Shown here: in pieces, positions 41,884 through 50,104 of the stretch
Position numbering within the stretch: position 1 is the first letter of the stretch
Layout of the letters: every line of letters begins with the position of its first letter
NCBI RefSeq assembly: GCF_021919125.1
Contig: NZ_CP083439.1
Location: 992,001-1,056,000 of the forward strand
Length of the DNA stretch: 64,000 nt
Direction: 5' to 3'
DNA from: Clavibacter sp. A6099
GTDB taxonomy: Bacteria > Actinomycetota > Actinomycetes > Actinomycetales > Microbacteriaceae
Translations under genes and position numbers: made by a program
Notes under the pieces: model-generated
Told to the model about the DNA's origin: nothing
Databases searched by the model: none
What the model saw: the letters and a program-made list of their open reading frames with translations, nothing else

Positions 41884-43746
41884 ATGCCCCGCGCCCCGCG
41901 CACGCTCCTCACCGCCCCCGACGGCACCCGGTTCCGCGACCTCGACGGCGACGGGGTGATGGCGCCCTACGAGGATCCGCGGCTGACCCCCGAGGAGCGC
42001 ACCGCCGACCTCGTCGGGCGCCTCAGCCTCGCCGAGAAGGCCGGCCTCATGTTCCAGACCGTGATCGAGGTCGGCGCCGACGGCGAGCTGAAGGAGGAGC
42101 CGGGCGCGATCTCGAAGTCCGGCACCACCGAGGTCGTGGTCGGCAAGGCCATGAACCACTTCAACGTGCACGAGATCCGCTCGGCCCGGCAGGCCGCGCG
42201 CTGGAGCAACCGGCTGCAGGAGCTCGCGGAGTCGACGCCGCACGGGATCCCCGTGACCGTGAGCACGGATCCGCGCCACGCCTTCGTCGAGAACGCGGGC
42301 GTCGCCTTCTCGGCCGGCCCGTTCTCGCAGTGGCCGGAGGCGCTCGGCCTCGCGGCGCTCGACGACGTGGACGCGATCCGCGCGTTCGCGGACGCGGCCC
42401 GGCAGGAGTACGTGGCCGTCGGCATCCGCGCGGCGCTGCACCCGCAGATCGACCTCGCCACCGAGCCGCGCTGGGGACGCCAGGCGCAGACGCTCGGCCA
42501 CGACGCCGACCGCGTGGCCGAGTTCACGGCCGCGTACCTCCGGGGGTTCCAGGGCGACGAGCTCGGATCCGCGAGCGTCGCCTGCACCACCAAGCACTTC
42601 CCGGGCGGCGGCCCGCAGAAGGACGGCGAGGACGCGCACTTCCCGTACGGCCGCGAGCAGGTGTACCCGGGCGGCATGTTCGAGTACCACCTCGCGCCCT
42701 TCCGCGAGGCGATCGCGCGGGGGACCGCCGCGATGATGCCGTACTACGGGATGCCCGAGGGCCTCGTGCGCGACGGCGAGGAGATCGAGCCGGTGGGCTT
42801 CGGCTTCAACAGGCAGGTGATCACCGGGCTGCTGCGCGAGGAGCTCGGCTACGACGGCGTCGTGGTCACCGACTGGGAGCTCGTGAACGACAACCACGTC
42901 GGCGACCAGGTGCTGCCGGCACGCGCGTGGGGCGTCGAGGAGCTGACGCCCGACGAGCGGATGGAGCGCATCATCCAGGCCGGCTGCGACCAGTTCGGCG
43001 GGGAGGAGTGCGTCGACGTGCTGCTCGACCTCGTCGCCTCCGGTCGTGTCACGGAGGCGCGCATCGACGAGTCGGTGCGGCGCCTGCTGCTCGTGAAGTT
43101 CCGCCTGGGTCTCTTCGACGACCCGTACGTCGACGAGGACGAGGCCGAGCGCATCGTCGGCCGCGCGGACCTCCGCGAGCTCGGCTTCCGCGCGCAGGCC
43201 GCGTCGGTCACCGTGCTCGAGAACCGGGAGCGCGATGGCCGGCCGACGCTGCCGCTCCCCGTCGACGGGCCCCGGCTCCGCGTGCACGTCGAGGGCATGC
43301 GGCCGGAGTCGCTCGACGGCTGGGCGGATCCGGCCGAGGGACCCGACGACGCCGACCTCGCGATCGTGCGGCTCGGCGCCCCCTTCGAGCCGCGGTCGGA
43401 CCTCTTCCTCGAGGCGTGGTTCCACCAGGGGTCGCTCGAGTTCCCGCCCGGTCTCGTCCACCGGCTCCGGCGGATCGCCGACCGCTGCCCGCTCGTGGTG
43501 GTGGTGAACCTCGACCGGCCCGCGATCATGACGCCGCTCGTGCCGTTCGCCGCCGCGCTCGCCGTGGACTACGGCAGCTCCGACGCCGCCGTGCTCGCGG
43601 CGCTCACGGGACGGATCGCGCCCGAGGGCCGGCTGCCCGTGGAGATCCCGCGCTCGATGGACGCGGTGCGGGCCTCGCGGACGGACGTGCCGTCGGACAC
43701 CGAGGACCCGGTGTACCCGCTGCACCACGGCCTGCGGATCCTCTGA
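41884..43746 (+). CDS. glycoside hydrolase family 3 enzyme
   Basis: A 620-residue intracellular GH3 beta-glycosidase without a signal peptide, so it probably hydrolyses oligosaccharides after uptake. Visible: KAGLMFQTVIEV, TKHFPGGG (substrate-binding Lys-His), and GVVVTDWELV with the nucleophile Asp; the C-terminal second domain carries the TPLVPFAAALAVDYG and GRLPVEIPRSM motifs. Most like exo-1,4/1,3-beta-glucosidases, but xylosidase activity is possible. Start: ATG 41884 has GGAG six bases upstream; a GTG at 41848, overlapping the previous stop as GTGA, would add 12 residues. Confidence 0.9.
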   Translation: MPRAPRTLLTAPDGTRFRDLDGDGVMAPYEDPRLTPEERTADLVGRLSLAEKAGLMFQTVIEVGADGELKEEPGAISKSGTTEVVVGKAMNHFNVHEIRSARQAARWSNRLQELAESTPHGIPVTVSTDPRHAFVENAGVAFSAGPFSQWPEALGLAALDDVDAIRAFADAARQEYVAVGIRAALHPQIDLATEPRWGRQAQTLGHDADRVAEFTAAYLRGFQGDELGSASVACTTKHFPGGGPQKDGEDAHFPYGREQVYPGGMFEYHLAPFREAIARGTAAMMPYYGMPEGLVRDGEEIEPVGFGFNRQVITGLLREELGYDGVVVTDWELVNDNHVGDQVLPARAWGVEELTPDERMERIIQAGCDQFGGEECVDVLLDLVASGRVTEARIDESVRRLLLVKFRLGLFDDPYVDEDEAERIVGRADLRELGFRAQAASVTVLENRERDGRPTLPLPVDGPRLRVHVEGMRPESLDGWADPAEGPDDADLAIVRLGAPFEPRSDLFLEAWFHQGSLEFPPGLVHRLRRIADRCPLVVVVNLDRPAIMTPLVPFAAALAVDYGSSDAAVLAALTGRIAPEGRLPVEIPRSMDAVRASRTDVPSDTEDPVYPLHHGLRIL

Positions 43747-43828
43747 GCGCTCCGGCGCCGGCGCACGCGATCGGACCCGCGACGGCTCCGCCCGGCGTCG
43801 GGGCGCGGTCGGTCGGGCCCGCCTCGCC

Positions 43829-43834
43829 TACGCT
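43829..43834 (+). promoter_or_regulatory. possible -10 box of the LacI-family gene
   Basis: TACGCT 22 bases before the ATG at 43856, followed by AGGAGAGAGG as ribosome-binding site. Suggests that the regulator can be expressed apart from the sugar operon. Confidence 0.3.
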
Positions 43835-43855
43835 TCCAGGAGAGAGGACGGTCGC

Positions 43856-44995
43856 ATGAGCCCCCGGCGCCCCACGGTCTACGACGTCGCAGAACGCGCG
43901 AAGGTGTCCATCGCGACCGTGTCGTTCGCGTTCAGCCGGCCCGACCAGATCAGCGCCGCCACCCGCGAGCGCGTGCTCGAGATCGCGCGCGAGCTCGGCT
44001 ACATGCCGAGCGCGTCCGCCCGCGGCCTCGCCCGCGGCCGCACGGGCGCGCTCGGGCTGCACTCGTTCGACCTCCTCATCGACCGGCCGCTGCAGCGCGA
44101 GCCCGCGGATCCCGACGCGTCCGTCGAGCCCGCGTCCGTCGCGACGCCGTACGCACCCGGCCGCACCTTCATCCCCTGGGACGACGCGGGCGAGATCGCG
44201 GCGGATCCGCGCGCGTTCCCGCTCTACGTCGACGAGGTGCGCCGCGGCTTCGAGCTCGAGTGCCGCGCCCACGACCGCCCGGTCATGCTCAGCCGCGGCA
44301 GCGACACCACCACCGCCGTCGCGGAGTCAGCCGGCCGGGTCGACGGGCTCGCGATCTTCCCGGGGCCGTCCGCCGCGGCGTCGCTGAAGCGCGTCTCGCT
44401 CGCCATGCCGATCGTGCTGTTCAGCTACCCCCCGGCGGACGACGGGCACCACCGCGTCACGTCCGACAACGCCGGGGGAGCGCGCGAGCTCGTGCGGCAC
44501 CTCGTGGTGGAGCACGGGATCACCGACACGGGCTTCGTGGGCGCGACCAGCGTCGGGGACTACCGCGAGCGCTTCCAGGGGTACCGCGACGCGCTGGCGG
44601 AGCTCGGGGTGGCCGCCCCCGCGGAGGTGCTCGACGACACGGTGCTCGGCGAGGGATCCGGCTTCGGCGGCGTCATCGCGGCCCTCCGCGCCGGGCGGCT
44701 GCCGCGCGCGCTCGTGTGCGCGAGCGACCAGCTGGCGCTCGCGCTCGTGGACCTGCTGCGCGCGGAGGGCGTGGACGTGCCGGGCGACGTCGTGGTCACG
44801 GGTTTCGACGGGATCCTCGCGGGGCTCCTCGCGACGCCGCGGCTCACCACCGTCCGGCAGCCCATGGAGGCGATGGGGCGCGCGGCGGCCCGCATCCTCA
44901 TCGACACGACGACGGGCACGCAGCCGGCGGATCCCGTGACGCTGCGGCTCGGCACGAAGCTCGTGGTGCGCGAGAGCTGCGGCTGCCGGGGCTGA
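43856..44995 (+). CDS. LacI/GalR-family transcriptional regulator
   Basis: A 379-residue repressor: HTH at the N-terminus (TVYDVAERAKVSIATVSFAFSRPDQISAATRERVLEIARELGYMPSASARGLARGRTG, hinge helix included) and a periplasmic-binding-protein-like effector domain ending GTKLVVRESCGC. An insert of about 45 residues (LLIDRPLQREPADPDASVEPA...TFIPWDD) interrupts the first core strand region, longer than usual. Likely binds the palindrome before the sugar-binding protein gene and responds to an oligosaccharide. Confidence 0.93.
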   Translation: MSPRRPTVYDVAERAKVSIATVSFAFSRPDQISAATRERVLEIARELGYMPSASARGLARGRTGALGLHSFDLLIDRPLQREPADPDASVEPASVATPYAPGRTFIPWDDAGEIAADPRAFPLYVDEVRRGFELECRAHDRPVMLSRGSDTTTAVAESAGRVDGLAIFPGPSAAASLKRVSLAMPIVLFSYPPADDGHHRVTSDNAGGARELVRHLVVEHGITDTGFVGATSVGDYRERFQGYRDALAELGVAAPAEVLDDTVLGEGSGFGGVIAALRAGRLPRALVCASDQLALALVDLLRAEGVDVPGDVVVTGFDGILAGLLATPRLTTVRQPMEAMGRAAARILIDTTTGTQPADPVTLRLGTKLVVRESCGCRG

Positions 44996-45005
44996 CGCGG
45001 GTCTC

Positions 45006-45215
45006 CTAGCGGCGGAGCCCCCGGCGGCGCGCGATCTCCACGACGAGACCCGCCAGCGCGAGCGCGGCACCGGCCGCGGCGAACCACCAGGCGATCTCCA
45101 TGCCGGCCGGCTCCTCGCCCACGATGCCGCCCATCACGGCGCCCAGCGCGACCGCGACGACGAGCGCGCCGGACCCGGCCAGGGTCGCCGCGAGGATCCT
45201 CATGTCCGCGACCAT
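45006..45215 (-). CDS. small two-helix membrane protein
   Basis: A 69-residue protein with two hydrophobic helices (ILAATLAGSGALVVAVALGAVMGGIVG and IAWWFAAAGAALALAGLVVEIA) and a basic C-terminus. Its ATG shares one base with the TGA of the MOSC gene (TGATG), so it is translationally coupled to it; a second ATG four codons later (45203) is possible. No family recognised. It ends 11 bases from the convergent LacI gene. Confidence 0.6.
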   Translation of the reverse strand: MVADMRILAATLAGSGALVVAVALGAVMGGIVGEEPAGMEIAWWFAAAGAALALAGLVVEIARRRGLRR

Positions 45216-45769
45216 CAGACGGGCTGCAGCGCGAGCTGCTCGCCCGAGGGGAGCTCCACGCGGACGGCGTCGTCGGGGCGGACCTCGCCGCCGGTGATGA
45301 CGACGCCCATCACGCCGGACTTCCGCACGACGTTCCCGTCGGCGTCGCGGTCGAGCACCGCCTTCATGGCGCCCGTGCCGAGCTTGTCGATCTGGATGCA
45401 GGGGTTCCGCAGGCCGGTCAGCTCGACCACGGCGTCCTCGCCGAGGTGCAGGCGCGTCCCGGTCGGCAGGTCGAGGAGCGCGACGCCCGCGGTCGTGACG
45501 TTCTCGCCGAGGTCGCCCGGCCCGACCTGGTAGCCCTTCTCCGCCAGCTCGTCGTGCAGCTCGGCGTGGACGAGGTGCACCTGGCGGAGGTTCGGCGCAT
45601 CCGGGTCTCGACGCTTGCGCGAGAGGTGCTGGACGGTGGTGCCGAGGTGCGCGTCGCCCTCGACGCCGAGGCCGGCGAGGAGCGTGATCGACGGGCGGAC
45701 GGGCTTGGAGAAGCGGTGGGCGTCGTCGCGCGCGACGGCGACGACCCGGGCGGCGGGAGACGGCTGCAT
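45215..45769 (-). CDS. MOSC-domain protein
   Basis: A 184-residue protein of the MOSC (MOCO sulfurase C-terminal) family, YiiM-like, which binds sulfur through a conserved Cys and takes part in molybdenum-cofactor or N-hydroxylated-base detoxification pathways. Visible: GVEGDAHLG near the N-terminus, RQVHLVHAEL, PGDLGENVTTAG, and the Cys in ELTGLRNPCIQI. TATCGT lies seven bases before the ATG, indicating a leaderless transcript. Coupled to the small membrane protein downstream. Confidence 0.88.
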   Translation of the reverse strand: MQPSPAARVVAVARDDAHRFSKPVRPSITLLAGLGVEGDAHLGTTVQHLSRKRRDPDAPNLRQVHLVHAELHDELAEKGYQVGPGDLGENVTTAGVALLDLPTGTRLHLGEDAVVELTGLRNPCIQIDKLGTGAMKAVLDRDADGNVVRKSGVMGVVITGGEVRPDDAVRVELPSGEQLALQPV

Positions 45770-45776
45770 GGGTGCG

Positions 45777-45782
45777 ACGATA
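45777..45782 (-). promoter_or_regulatory. putative leaderless -10 box of the MOSC gene
   Basis: TATCGT on the minus strand with seven bases (CGCACCC) to the ATG at 45769. No Shine-Dalgarno is present in between. Confidence 0.45.
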
Positions 45783-45854
45783 TCGGCGCATCGCGGATCC
45801 GGCGAGCCCTCGGGCGGGATCCGCCCGAGGCCCCCATGGAGACACGCGGCCCGC

Positions 45855-45860
45855 TAGGTT
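45855..45860 (+). promoter_or_regulatory. possible -10 box of the membrane protein gene
   Basis: TAGGTT, 29 bases before the ATG at 45889; the same hexamer occurs upstream of the gene at 49781. Confidence 0.35.
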
Positions 45861-45888
45861 CTGAGCATCGACGGCGATGGGGGAGACC

Positions 45889-46593
45889 ATGCACGCGACG
45901 GCCATGAGCGGATCCCGGCGCACGACCCTGGTCGCGGGCATCGCGTCCGCGGGGGCGCTGCTGCTGCAGCCGGCGGTCCTCGGCGGCTTCCGGATCCAGC
46001 CGACGCCCGACATGGAGTCCACGATCGTGCTGCGGGGCCCCGTCGTCGACGTGCTCGGCCTCGTGCTCACGGTGGTCGCCGCCGTGGTGCTCGCCCGCGG
46101 CGTGCGCGGGGAGCCGGGGCTCCTCCGGCCATCGCGCGCCGCCGGGGTCGCGGTGCTCGCGCACGCGGCCGCGGTCGTGGCGATCGCGGCCGCGCAGGCG
46201 GCGATGCGGCCCTTCGCCGAGGCGGCCTCCCTCGACGAGCTCCGGTCGACCGGCCTCATCACGCTGACCACGGCGCTCGACCTCGTCCGTGGCGCGGCCC
46301 TCGTGGTGCTCGCGGTGGTCGTGCTGCGCGGACGGCTGCTCGAGCCGCTCGCCCGCGTCGCGCTCGCGGTGATGGCGGCGGCCACGGGGGCGTACGCGGT
46401 GCTCGGCCCGATCGCCGGGCTGCTGCTGGATGCGGGCGGAGCCGCGTACCTGCTGATCCCGGTGGCCCCGCTGCTCATCGCGCTGCCGACCGTGGCGCTC
46501 GTGGCGTCGGCCGCGCTCGCGCTCGGGCTCGTGATCCACGGCCGGTCCGCGGCGATGCTCGAACGGGCGGAGGCGATCCGCCGGGCCTGGTGA
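45889..46593 (+). CDS. membrane protein of unknown function
   Basis: About 234 residues with six hydrophobic segments. An N-terminal hydrophobic stretch (VAGIASAGALLLQPAVLGG) is followed by a short loop RIQPTPDMESTIV and five further helices, ending in a polar tail MLERAEAIRRAW. No family recognised; it is not an obvious transporter. Start at ATG 45889 with GGGGGAG just upstream; ATG 45877 (238 residues) and 45904 are alternatives. Divergent from the MOSC gene and convergent with the first MHS symporter gene. Confidence 0.65.
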   Translation: MHATAMSGSRRTTLVAGIASAGALLLQPAVLGGFRIQPTPDMESTIVLRGPVVDVLGLVLTVVAAVVLARGVRGEPGLLRPSRAAGVAVLAHAAAVVAIAAAQAAMRPFAEAASLDELRSTGLITLTTALDLVRGAALVVLAVVVLRGRLLEPLARVALAVMAAATGAYAVLGPIAGLLLDAGGAAYLLIPVAPLLIALPTVALVASAALALGLVIHGRSAAMLERAEAIRRAW

Positions 46594-46637
46594 GCCCGCC
46601 GGTCCGCCGCCGCCCGCTCGGATGAGACCGCCCGGGA

Positions 46638-48044
46638 TCAGGCCGCGTCGGCTCCGCCCGCGGCGCGGGTCGTGCCGTGCTCGCGCAGCACGAGGAGCGC
46701 CACGAGCGAGATCGCGGACGCGACGCTGAGGTAGACGCCGACGAGCATCACGCCGCCGCCGCCGATGTCCCAGAGCCACGTCGCGATGAACGGCGCGACC
46801 GCGCCGCCGATGATGCCCGCGAGGCTGAACGCCAGGGACGCGCCCGTGTAGCGGACGTCGGGGGCGAACATGCCGGGCAGCAGGGATCCGACGGCGCCGT
46901 ACCCGATGCCGATGAGCGCGAAGCCGAGGATCACGAACATCAGCGTGCCGGGCAGGCCCGCGGAGAGCAGGGGATCCATCAGCAGGCCGAAGACGACCAT
47001 GCCGGCGGCGCTCACGGCCACGATGGGACGCGCGCCGCGGCGCTGGGCGAGCGCGCCCGAGACCACGATGGTGATCGCGAAGAACACGACGCCGACGAGG
47101 AGCATGAGCAGGAAGTCGGTGCGGGCGTAGCCGAGCCCGGCGTGGAACGAGGCCGCGTCGAAGGGCTTGCCCGCCGCGGAGGCGGCGGCCTGCGCGGCCT
47201 CCGCGGTGCGGGGCGACGTGCCGTAGGTGACCGTGAACGTGGTCATGAGGTAGAAGAGCGTGAAGATGGCGAGGAGGGCGAGCGCCCCGAGGACCAGGCC
47301 CCGCCAGCCGGTGCGGATGGTGCGGCCGAGCGGCAGCCGCGACGTCTCGCCGCGGTCGAGGACCGCCTGGAACTCCGGCGCCTCGACGAGCTTCACGCGC
47401 ACGTAGAGGCCCACGAGCACGAGCACGGCGCTGGCGAGGAACGGCACGCGCCAGCCCCACGACTGCAGGTCGGCGGGGGAGAGCGTGAGAGAGAGCACCA
47501 GGAACAGGCCGGTCGAGAGGAAGAAGCCGATGGGCGCGCCGAGCTGCGGGAACGTGCCGTAGATCGCCCGCTTGCCCGCCGGTGCGTTCTCGGTCGCCAG
47601 CAGCGCCGCGCCGCCCCACTCGCCGCCGAGGCCGAGGCCCTGGATGAAGCGGAGCACGGCCAGTGCGGCGGGGGCCGCGATCTCCCAGCCCGGCGTGAGG
47701 CCGCTCGGCAGGGATCCGATGAGCACGGTGGCGATGCCCATGGTGAGCAGCGACGCGACGAGCGTGCGCGTGCGGCCGAACCGGTCGCCGAAGTGGCCGA
47801 AGAGCACGGATCCGATGGGCCGGGCGAAGAACGCGACGCCGAACACAGCGAGGGACTGCAGCTGCGCGACCGCCGGGTCGGCGTTGGCGAAGAACAGCGC
47901 GGGGAACACCAGCACGGCGGCCGTGGCGTAGACGTAGAAGTCGAAGAACTCGATGGACGTGCCGATGAGGCTCGCGACCAGCACGCGCGAGCGCGGGTTG
48001 GCCGGGGCGATGCCGGGCGGGGAGACGGTGGAGGCAGCGGTCAT
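46638..48044 (-). CDS. MHS-family MFS symporter, copy A
   Basis: A 468-residue metabolite:H+ symporter (12 helices) of the ShiA/ProP/KgtP-like MHS group. Clear signatures: IGTSIEFFDFYVYATAAVLVFPALFF in the first helix, FARPIGSVLFGHFGDRFGRT in loop 2-3, RFIQGLGLGGEWGGAALLATE in helix 4, and WGWRVPFL. Substrates of relatives include shikimate, alpha-ketoglutarate, betaine, proline and citrate. Closely similar to the next gene upstream, from which it is separated by 104 bases containing an inverted repeat. Confidence 0.9.
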   Translation of the reverse strand: MTAASTVSPPGIAPANPRSRVLVASLIGTSIEFFDFYVYATAAVLVFPALFFANADPAVAQLQSLAVFGVAFFARPIGSVLFGHFGDRFGRTRTLVASLLTMGIATVLIGSLPSGLTPGWEIAAPAALAVLRFIQGLGLGGEWGGAALLATENAPAGKRAIYGTFPQLGAPIGFFLSTGLFLVLSLTLSPADLQSWGWRVPFLASAVLVLVGLYVRVKLVEAPEFQAVLDRGETSRLPLGRTIRTGWRGLVLGALALLAIFTLFYLMTTFTVTYGTSPRTAEAAQAAASAAGKPFDAASFHAGLGYARTDFLLMLLVGVVFFAITIVVSGALAQRRGARPIVAVSAAGMVVFGLLMDPLLSAGLPGTLMFVILGFALIGIGYGAVGSLLPGMFAPDVRYTGASLAFSLAGIIGGAVAPFIATWLWDIGGGGVMLVGVYLSVASAISLVALLVLREHGTTRAAGGADAA

Positions 48045-48076
48045 GGCGGTGGCTTCCGACTTCAGGGACGGGGAGA

Positions 48077-48092
48077 CGCCACGAACGTGGCG
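48077..48092 (-). promoter_or_regulatory. inverted repeat upstream of MHS copy A
   Basis: CGCCACG (48077-48083), AA, CGTGGCG (48086-48092): perfect 7-base arms, 33 bases before the ATG of copy A at 48044. It could be an operator, or a hairpin at the end of copy B transcripts. Confidence 0.4.
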
Positions 48093-48148
48093 CGCCGACG
48101 GTACCGGCGCTCCCCGCCCCTCCGGGCCGGCCGTTCACATGACGCGTG

Positions 48149-49564
48149 TCAACTGACGTTCCCCGCGTAATCGGCGTCGCGGGTCTCGCGGCTGATGATG
48201 AGCGCCACAAGCGTGATCGCCGCCATCGCGCTCAGGTACACGCCGACCAGCAGCACGTTCCCGTCGAGCAGCTGCCAGAGCGCGACCGCGATGAAGGGCG
48301 CGACCGCGGCGCCGAGGATGCTCGCGACGTTGTAGCTGATCGCGGATCCCGTGTAGCGCACGTTGGTCGGGAACAGCTCCGGCAGCACCGCCCCCATGGG
48401 GCCGAACGTGAGGCCCATGAGCGTGAATCCGATGATGAGGAGCGCCATCGTGCCGACGAAGCCGGCGGAGAACAGCGGCACGAAGAGCAGGCCGAAGACG
48501 AGGATCCCGACGGTGGTCGCGATGAGCATCTTGCGACGGCCGTGCTTCTCGGCGAGGGGTCCCGAGACCATCGTGAAGATGCCGAAGAACACGACGCCCA
48601 CGATGAGCATGATGAGGAAGTCGTTGCGCGCGTAGCCGAGGCCCGCGGCGAACGTGTCCGGGTTGAAGGTCTTGCCGGCCTTCGTCGCGGCGGCCTCCGC
48701 CGTCGCGGCGTCGCGCGCCGTGGTGCCGTAGGTGAGCGTGAACGTGGTCATCAGGTAGAACAGCGTGTAGGTCGCCAGCATGATGAAGGTGCCGAGGATC
48801 AGCGGGCGCCAGCTCGTGACGAACACGCGCGCGACGGGCAGCTTCGCGACCTCGCCGGAGTCGACGACCTTCTGGAACGCGGGCGTCTCGATGAGCTTCA
48901 GGCGCACGTAGAGCCCGACGATCACGAGCACGGCGCTCGCGAGGAACGGCACGCGCCAGCCCCACGCCTGGAACTGCTCGGGGGTGAGGCCGAGGCTCAG
49001 CGCGAGGAAGACGCCGTTGGCGACGATGAAGCCGATGGGCGCGCCGAGCTGCGGGAACGTGCCGTAGATGGCGCGCTTGCCGGCGGGCGCGTTCTCGGTC
49101 GCGAGGAGGGCGGCGCCGCTCCACTCGCCGCCGAGGCCGAGGCCCTGGCCGAAGCGCATGATCACGAGGAGCGCGGGGGCCGCGACCTCCCACCCGGGCG
49201 TGAGCGCGGTGGGCAGGCAGCCGATCAGCACGGTCGCGATGCCCATGGTGAGCAGCGACGCGACGAGCGTGCCCTTCCGGCCGACCCGGTCGCCGAAGTG
49301 GCCGAAGAGGATGGATCCGATGGGCCGCGCGATGAAGGCGACGCCGAACACCGCGAAGGACGCGAGCTGCGCGACGGTCGGGTCGTCGTTCGCGAAGAAG
49401 AGCGCGGGGAAGACGAGCACCGCCGCGGTCGCGTAGACGTAGAAGTCGTAGAACTCGATCGACGTGCCGATGAGGCTCGCGATGATGACGCGCGAGCGCG
49501 AGTTCCCGGCGGGCGGGGTGGCGGTGGACGGAGCGGCGGTGCGGGCCGCGGGGGTCGTGGACAT
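48149..49564 (-). CDS. MHS-family MFS symporter, copy B
   Basis: A 471-residue MHS symporter, tandem paralogue of copy A. Long identical blocks are seen, e.g. ENAPAGKRAIYGTFPQLGAP, FLASAVLV and FYLMTTFT, with divergence in the loops (LKLIETPAFQKVVDSGEVAKL versus VKLVEAPEFQAVLDRGETSRL). Same MHS signatures (GTSIEFYDFYVYATAAVLVFP; FIARPIGSILFGHFGDRVGR). Starts MSTTPAARTAAPSTATPP; no strong ribosome-binding site. TAAACT at 49691-49696 may be its -10, giving a leader of about 120 bases. Confidence 0.9.
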   Translation of the reverse strand: MSTTPAARTAAPSTATPPAGNSRSRVIIASLIGTSIEFYDFYVYATAAVLVFPALFFANDDPTVAQLASFAVFGVAFIARPIGSILFGHFGDRVGRKGTLVASLLTMGIATVLIGCLPTALTPGWEVAAPALLVIMRFGQGLGLGGEWSGAALLATENAPAGKRAIYGTFPQLGAPIGFIVANGVFLALSLGLTPEQFQAWGWRVPFLASAVLVIVGLYVRLKLIETPAFQKVVDSGEVAKLPVARVFVTSWRPLILGTFIMLATYTLFYLMTTFTLTYGTTARDAATAEAAATKAGKTFNPDTFAAGLGYARNDFLIMLIVGVVFFGIFTMVSGPLAEKHGRRKMLIATTVGILVFGLLFVPLFSAGFVGTMALLIIGFTLMGLTFGPMGAVLPELFPTNVRYTGSAISYNVASILGAAVAPFIAVALWQLLDGNVLLVGVYLSAMAAITLVALIISRETRDADYAGNVS

Positions 49565-49690
49565 GCGGGGAGACGGCTTTCGGCTGGTGCGGCGTGAGCG
49601 GCAGGGGCGCGCGGAGGGGGCGGGCGCGCCGGTCGGGCGCGGGCGCCGGGTGCGGCGGAGTCGAGGGAGCCACTCGTGATGGCGGAGCTG

Positions 49691-49696
49691 AGTTTA
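49691..49696 (-). promoter_or_regulatory. possible -10 box of MHS copy B
   Basis: TAAACT on the minus strand in an AT-richer patch (CGTAAACTCAG), 127 bases before the ATG at 49564. Confidence 0.3.
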
Positions 49697-49726
49697 CGCC
49701 CCCGGGGAGATGCTGTGCGCGGTCGG

Positions 49727-49732
49727 TAGGTT
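49727..49732 (+). promoter_or_regulatory. possible -10 box of the 107-residue protein gene
   Basis: TAGGTT, 48 bases before the ATG at 49781; same hexamer as upstream of 45889. Confidence 0.35.
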
Positions 49733-49780
49733 GGGCACGGACCGGCGGGACCCGCGACGCCGCCGACCACGAGGAGCCCC

Positions 49781-50104
49781 ATGGAGCACGAGACCGGCCG
49801 CGCTGTCCTGCCCGGGCTCGCGAAGCTCTGCGGCGTCGGGGTGTTCGCAGCCCTCGCTACCGGGTACTGGTACCTGGCCATCCCGTGCGTCGCGGTCGTC
49901 GTGCTGTGCGTGCTGCAGCTGCGTCGGTGGACGCACCAGGAGCTCGAGGAGCGCGCCCGCCTCGCCGAGGAGCCGACCGAGGAGGGCCAGGCGGAGGCGC
50001 TCAGGTGGGACGCGGACGGCGGCGTCGCCGTGCATCCGCGGGAGGAGGAGCCGCGACCGGTGGCGCCGCGACCGGACGACCAGGGACCGGGCGAGCGGCG
50101 CTAG
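49781..50104 (+). CDS. small membrane protein of unknown function
   Basis: A 107-residue protein with two adjacent hydrophobic segments (LCGVGVFAALATGYWYLAIPCVAVVVLCVLQL, about residues 16-47) and a long charged, Glu/Pro/Arg-rich cytoplasmic tail. GAGGAG four bases before the ATG supports the start. No family recognised. Its TAG shares the palindrome CTAG with the stop of the convergent permease gene, so the two genes end on the same four bases. Confidence 0.65.
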   Translation: MEHETGRAVLPGLAKLCGVGVFAALATGYWYLAIPCVAVVVLCVLQLRRWTHQELEERARLAEEPTEEGQAEALRWDADGGVAVHPREEEPRPVAPRPDDQGPGERR

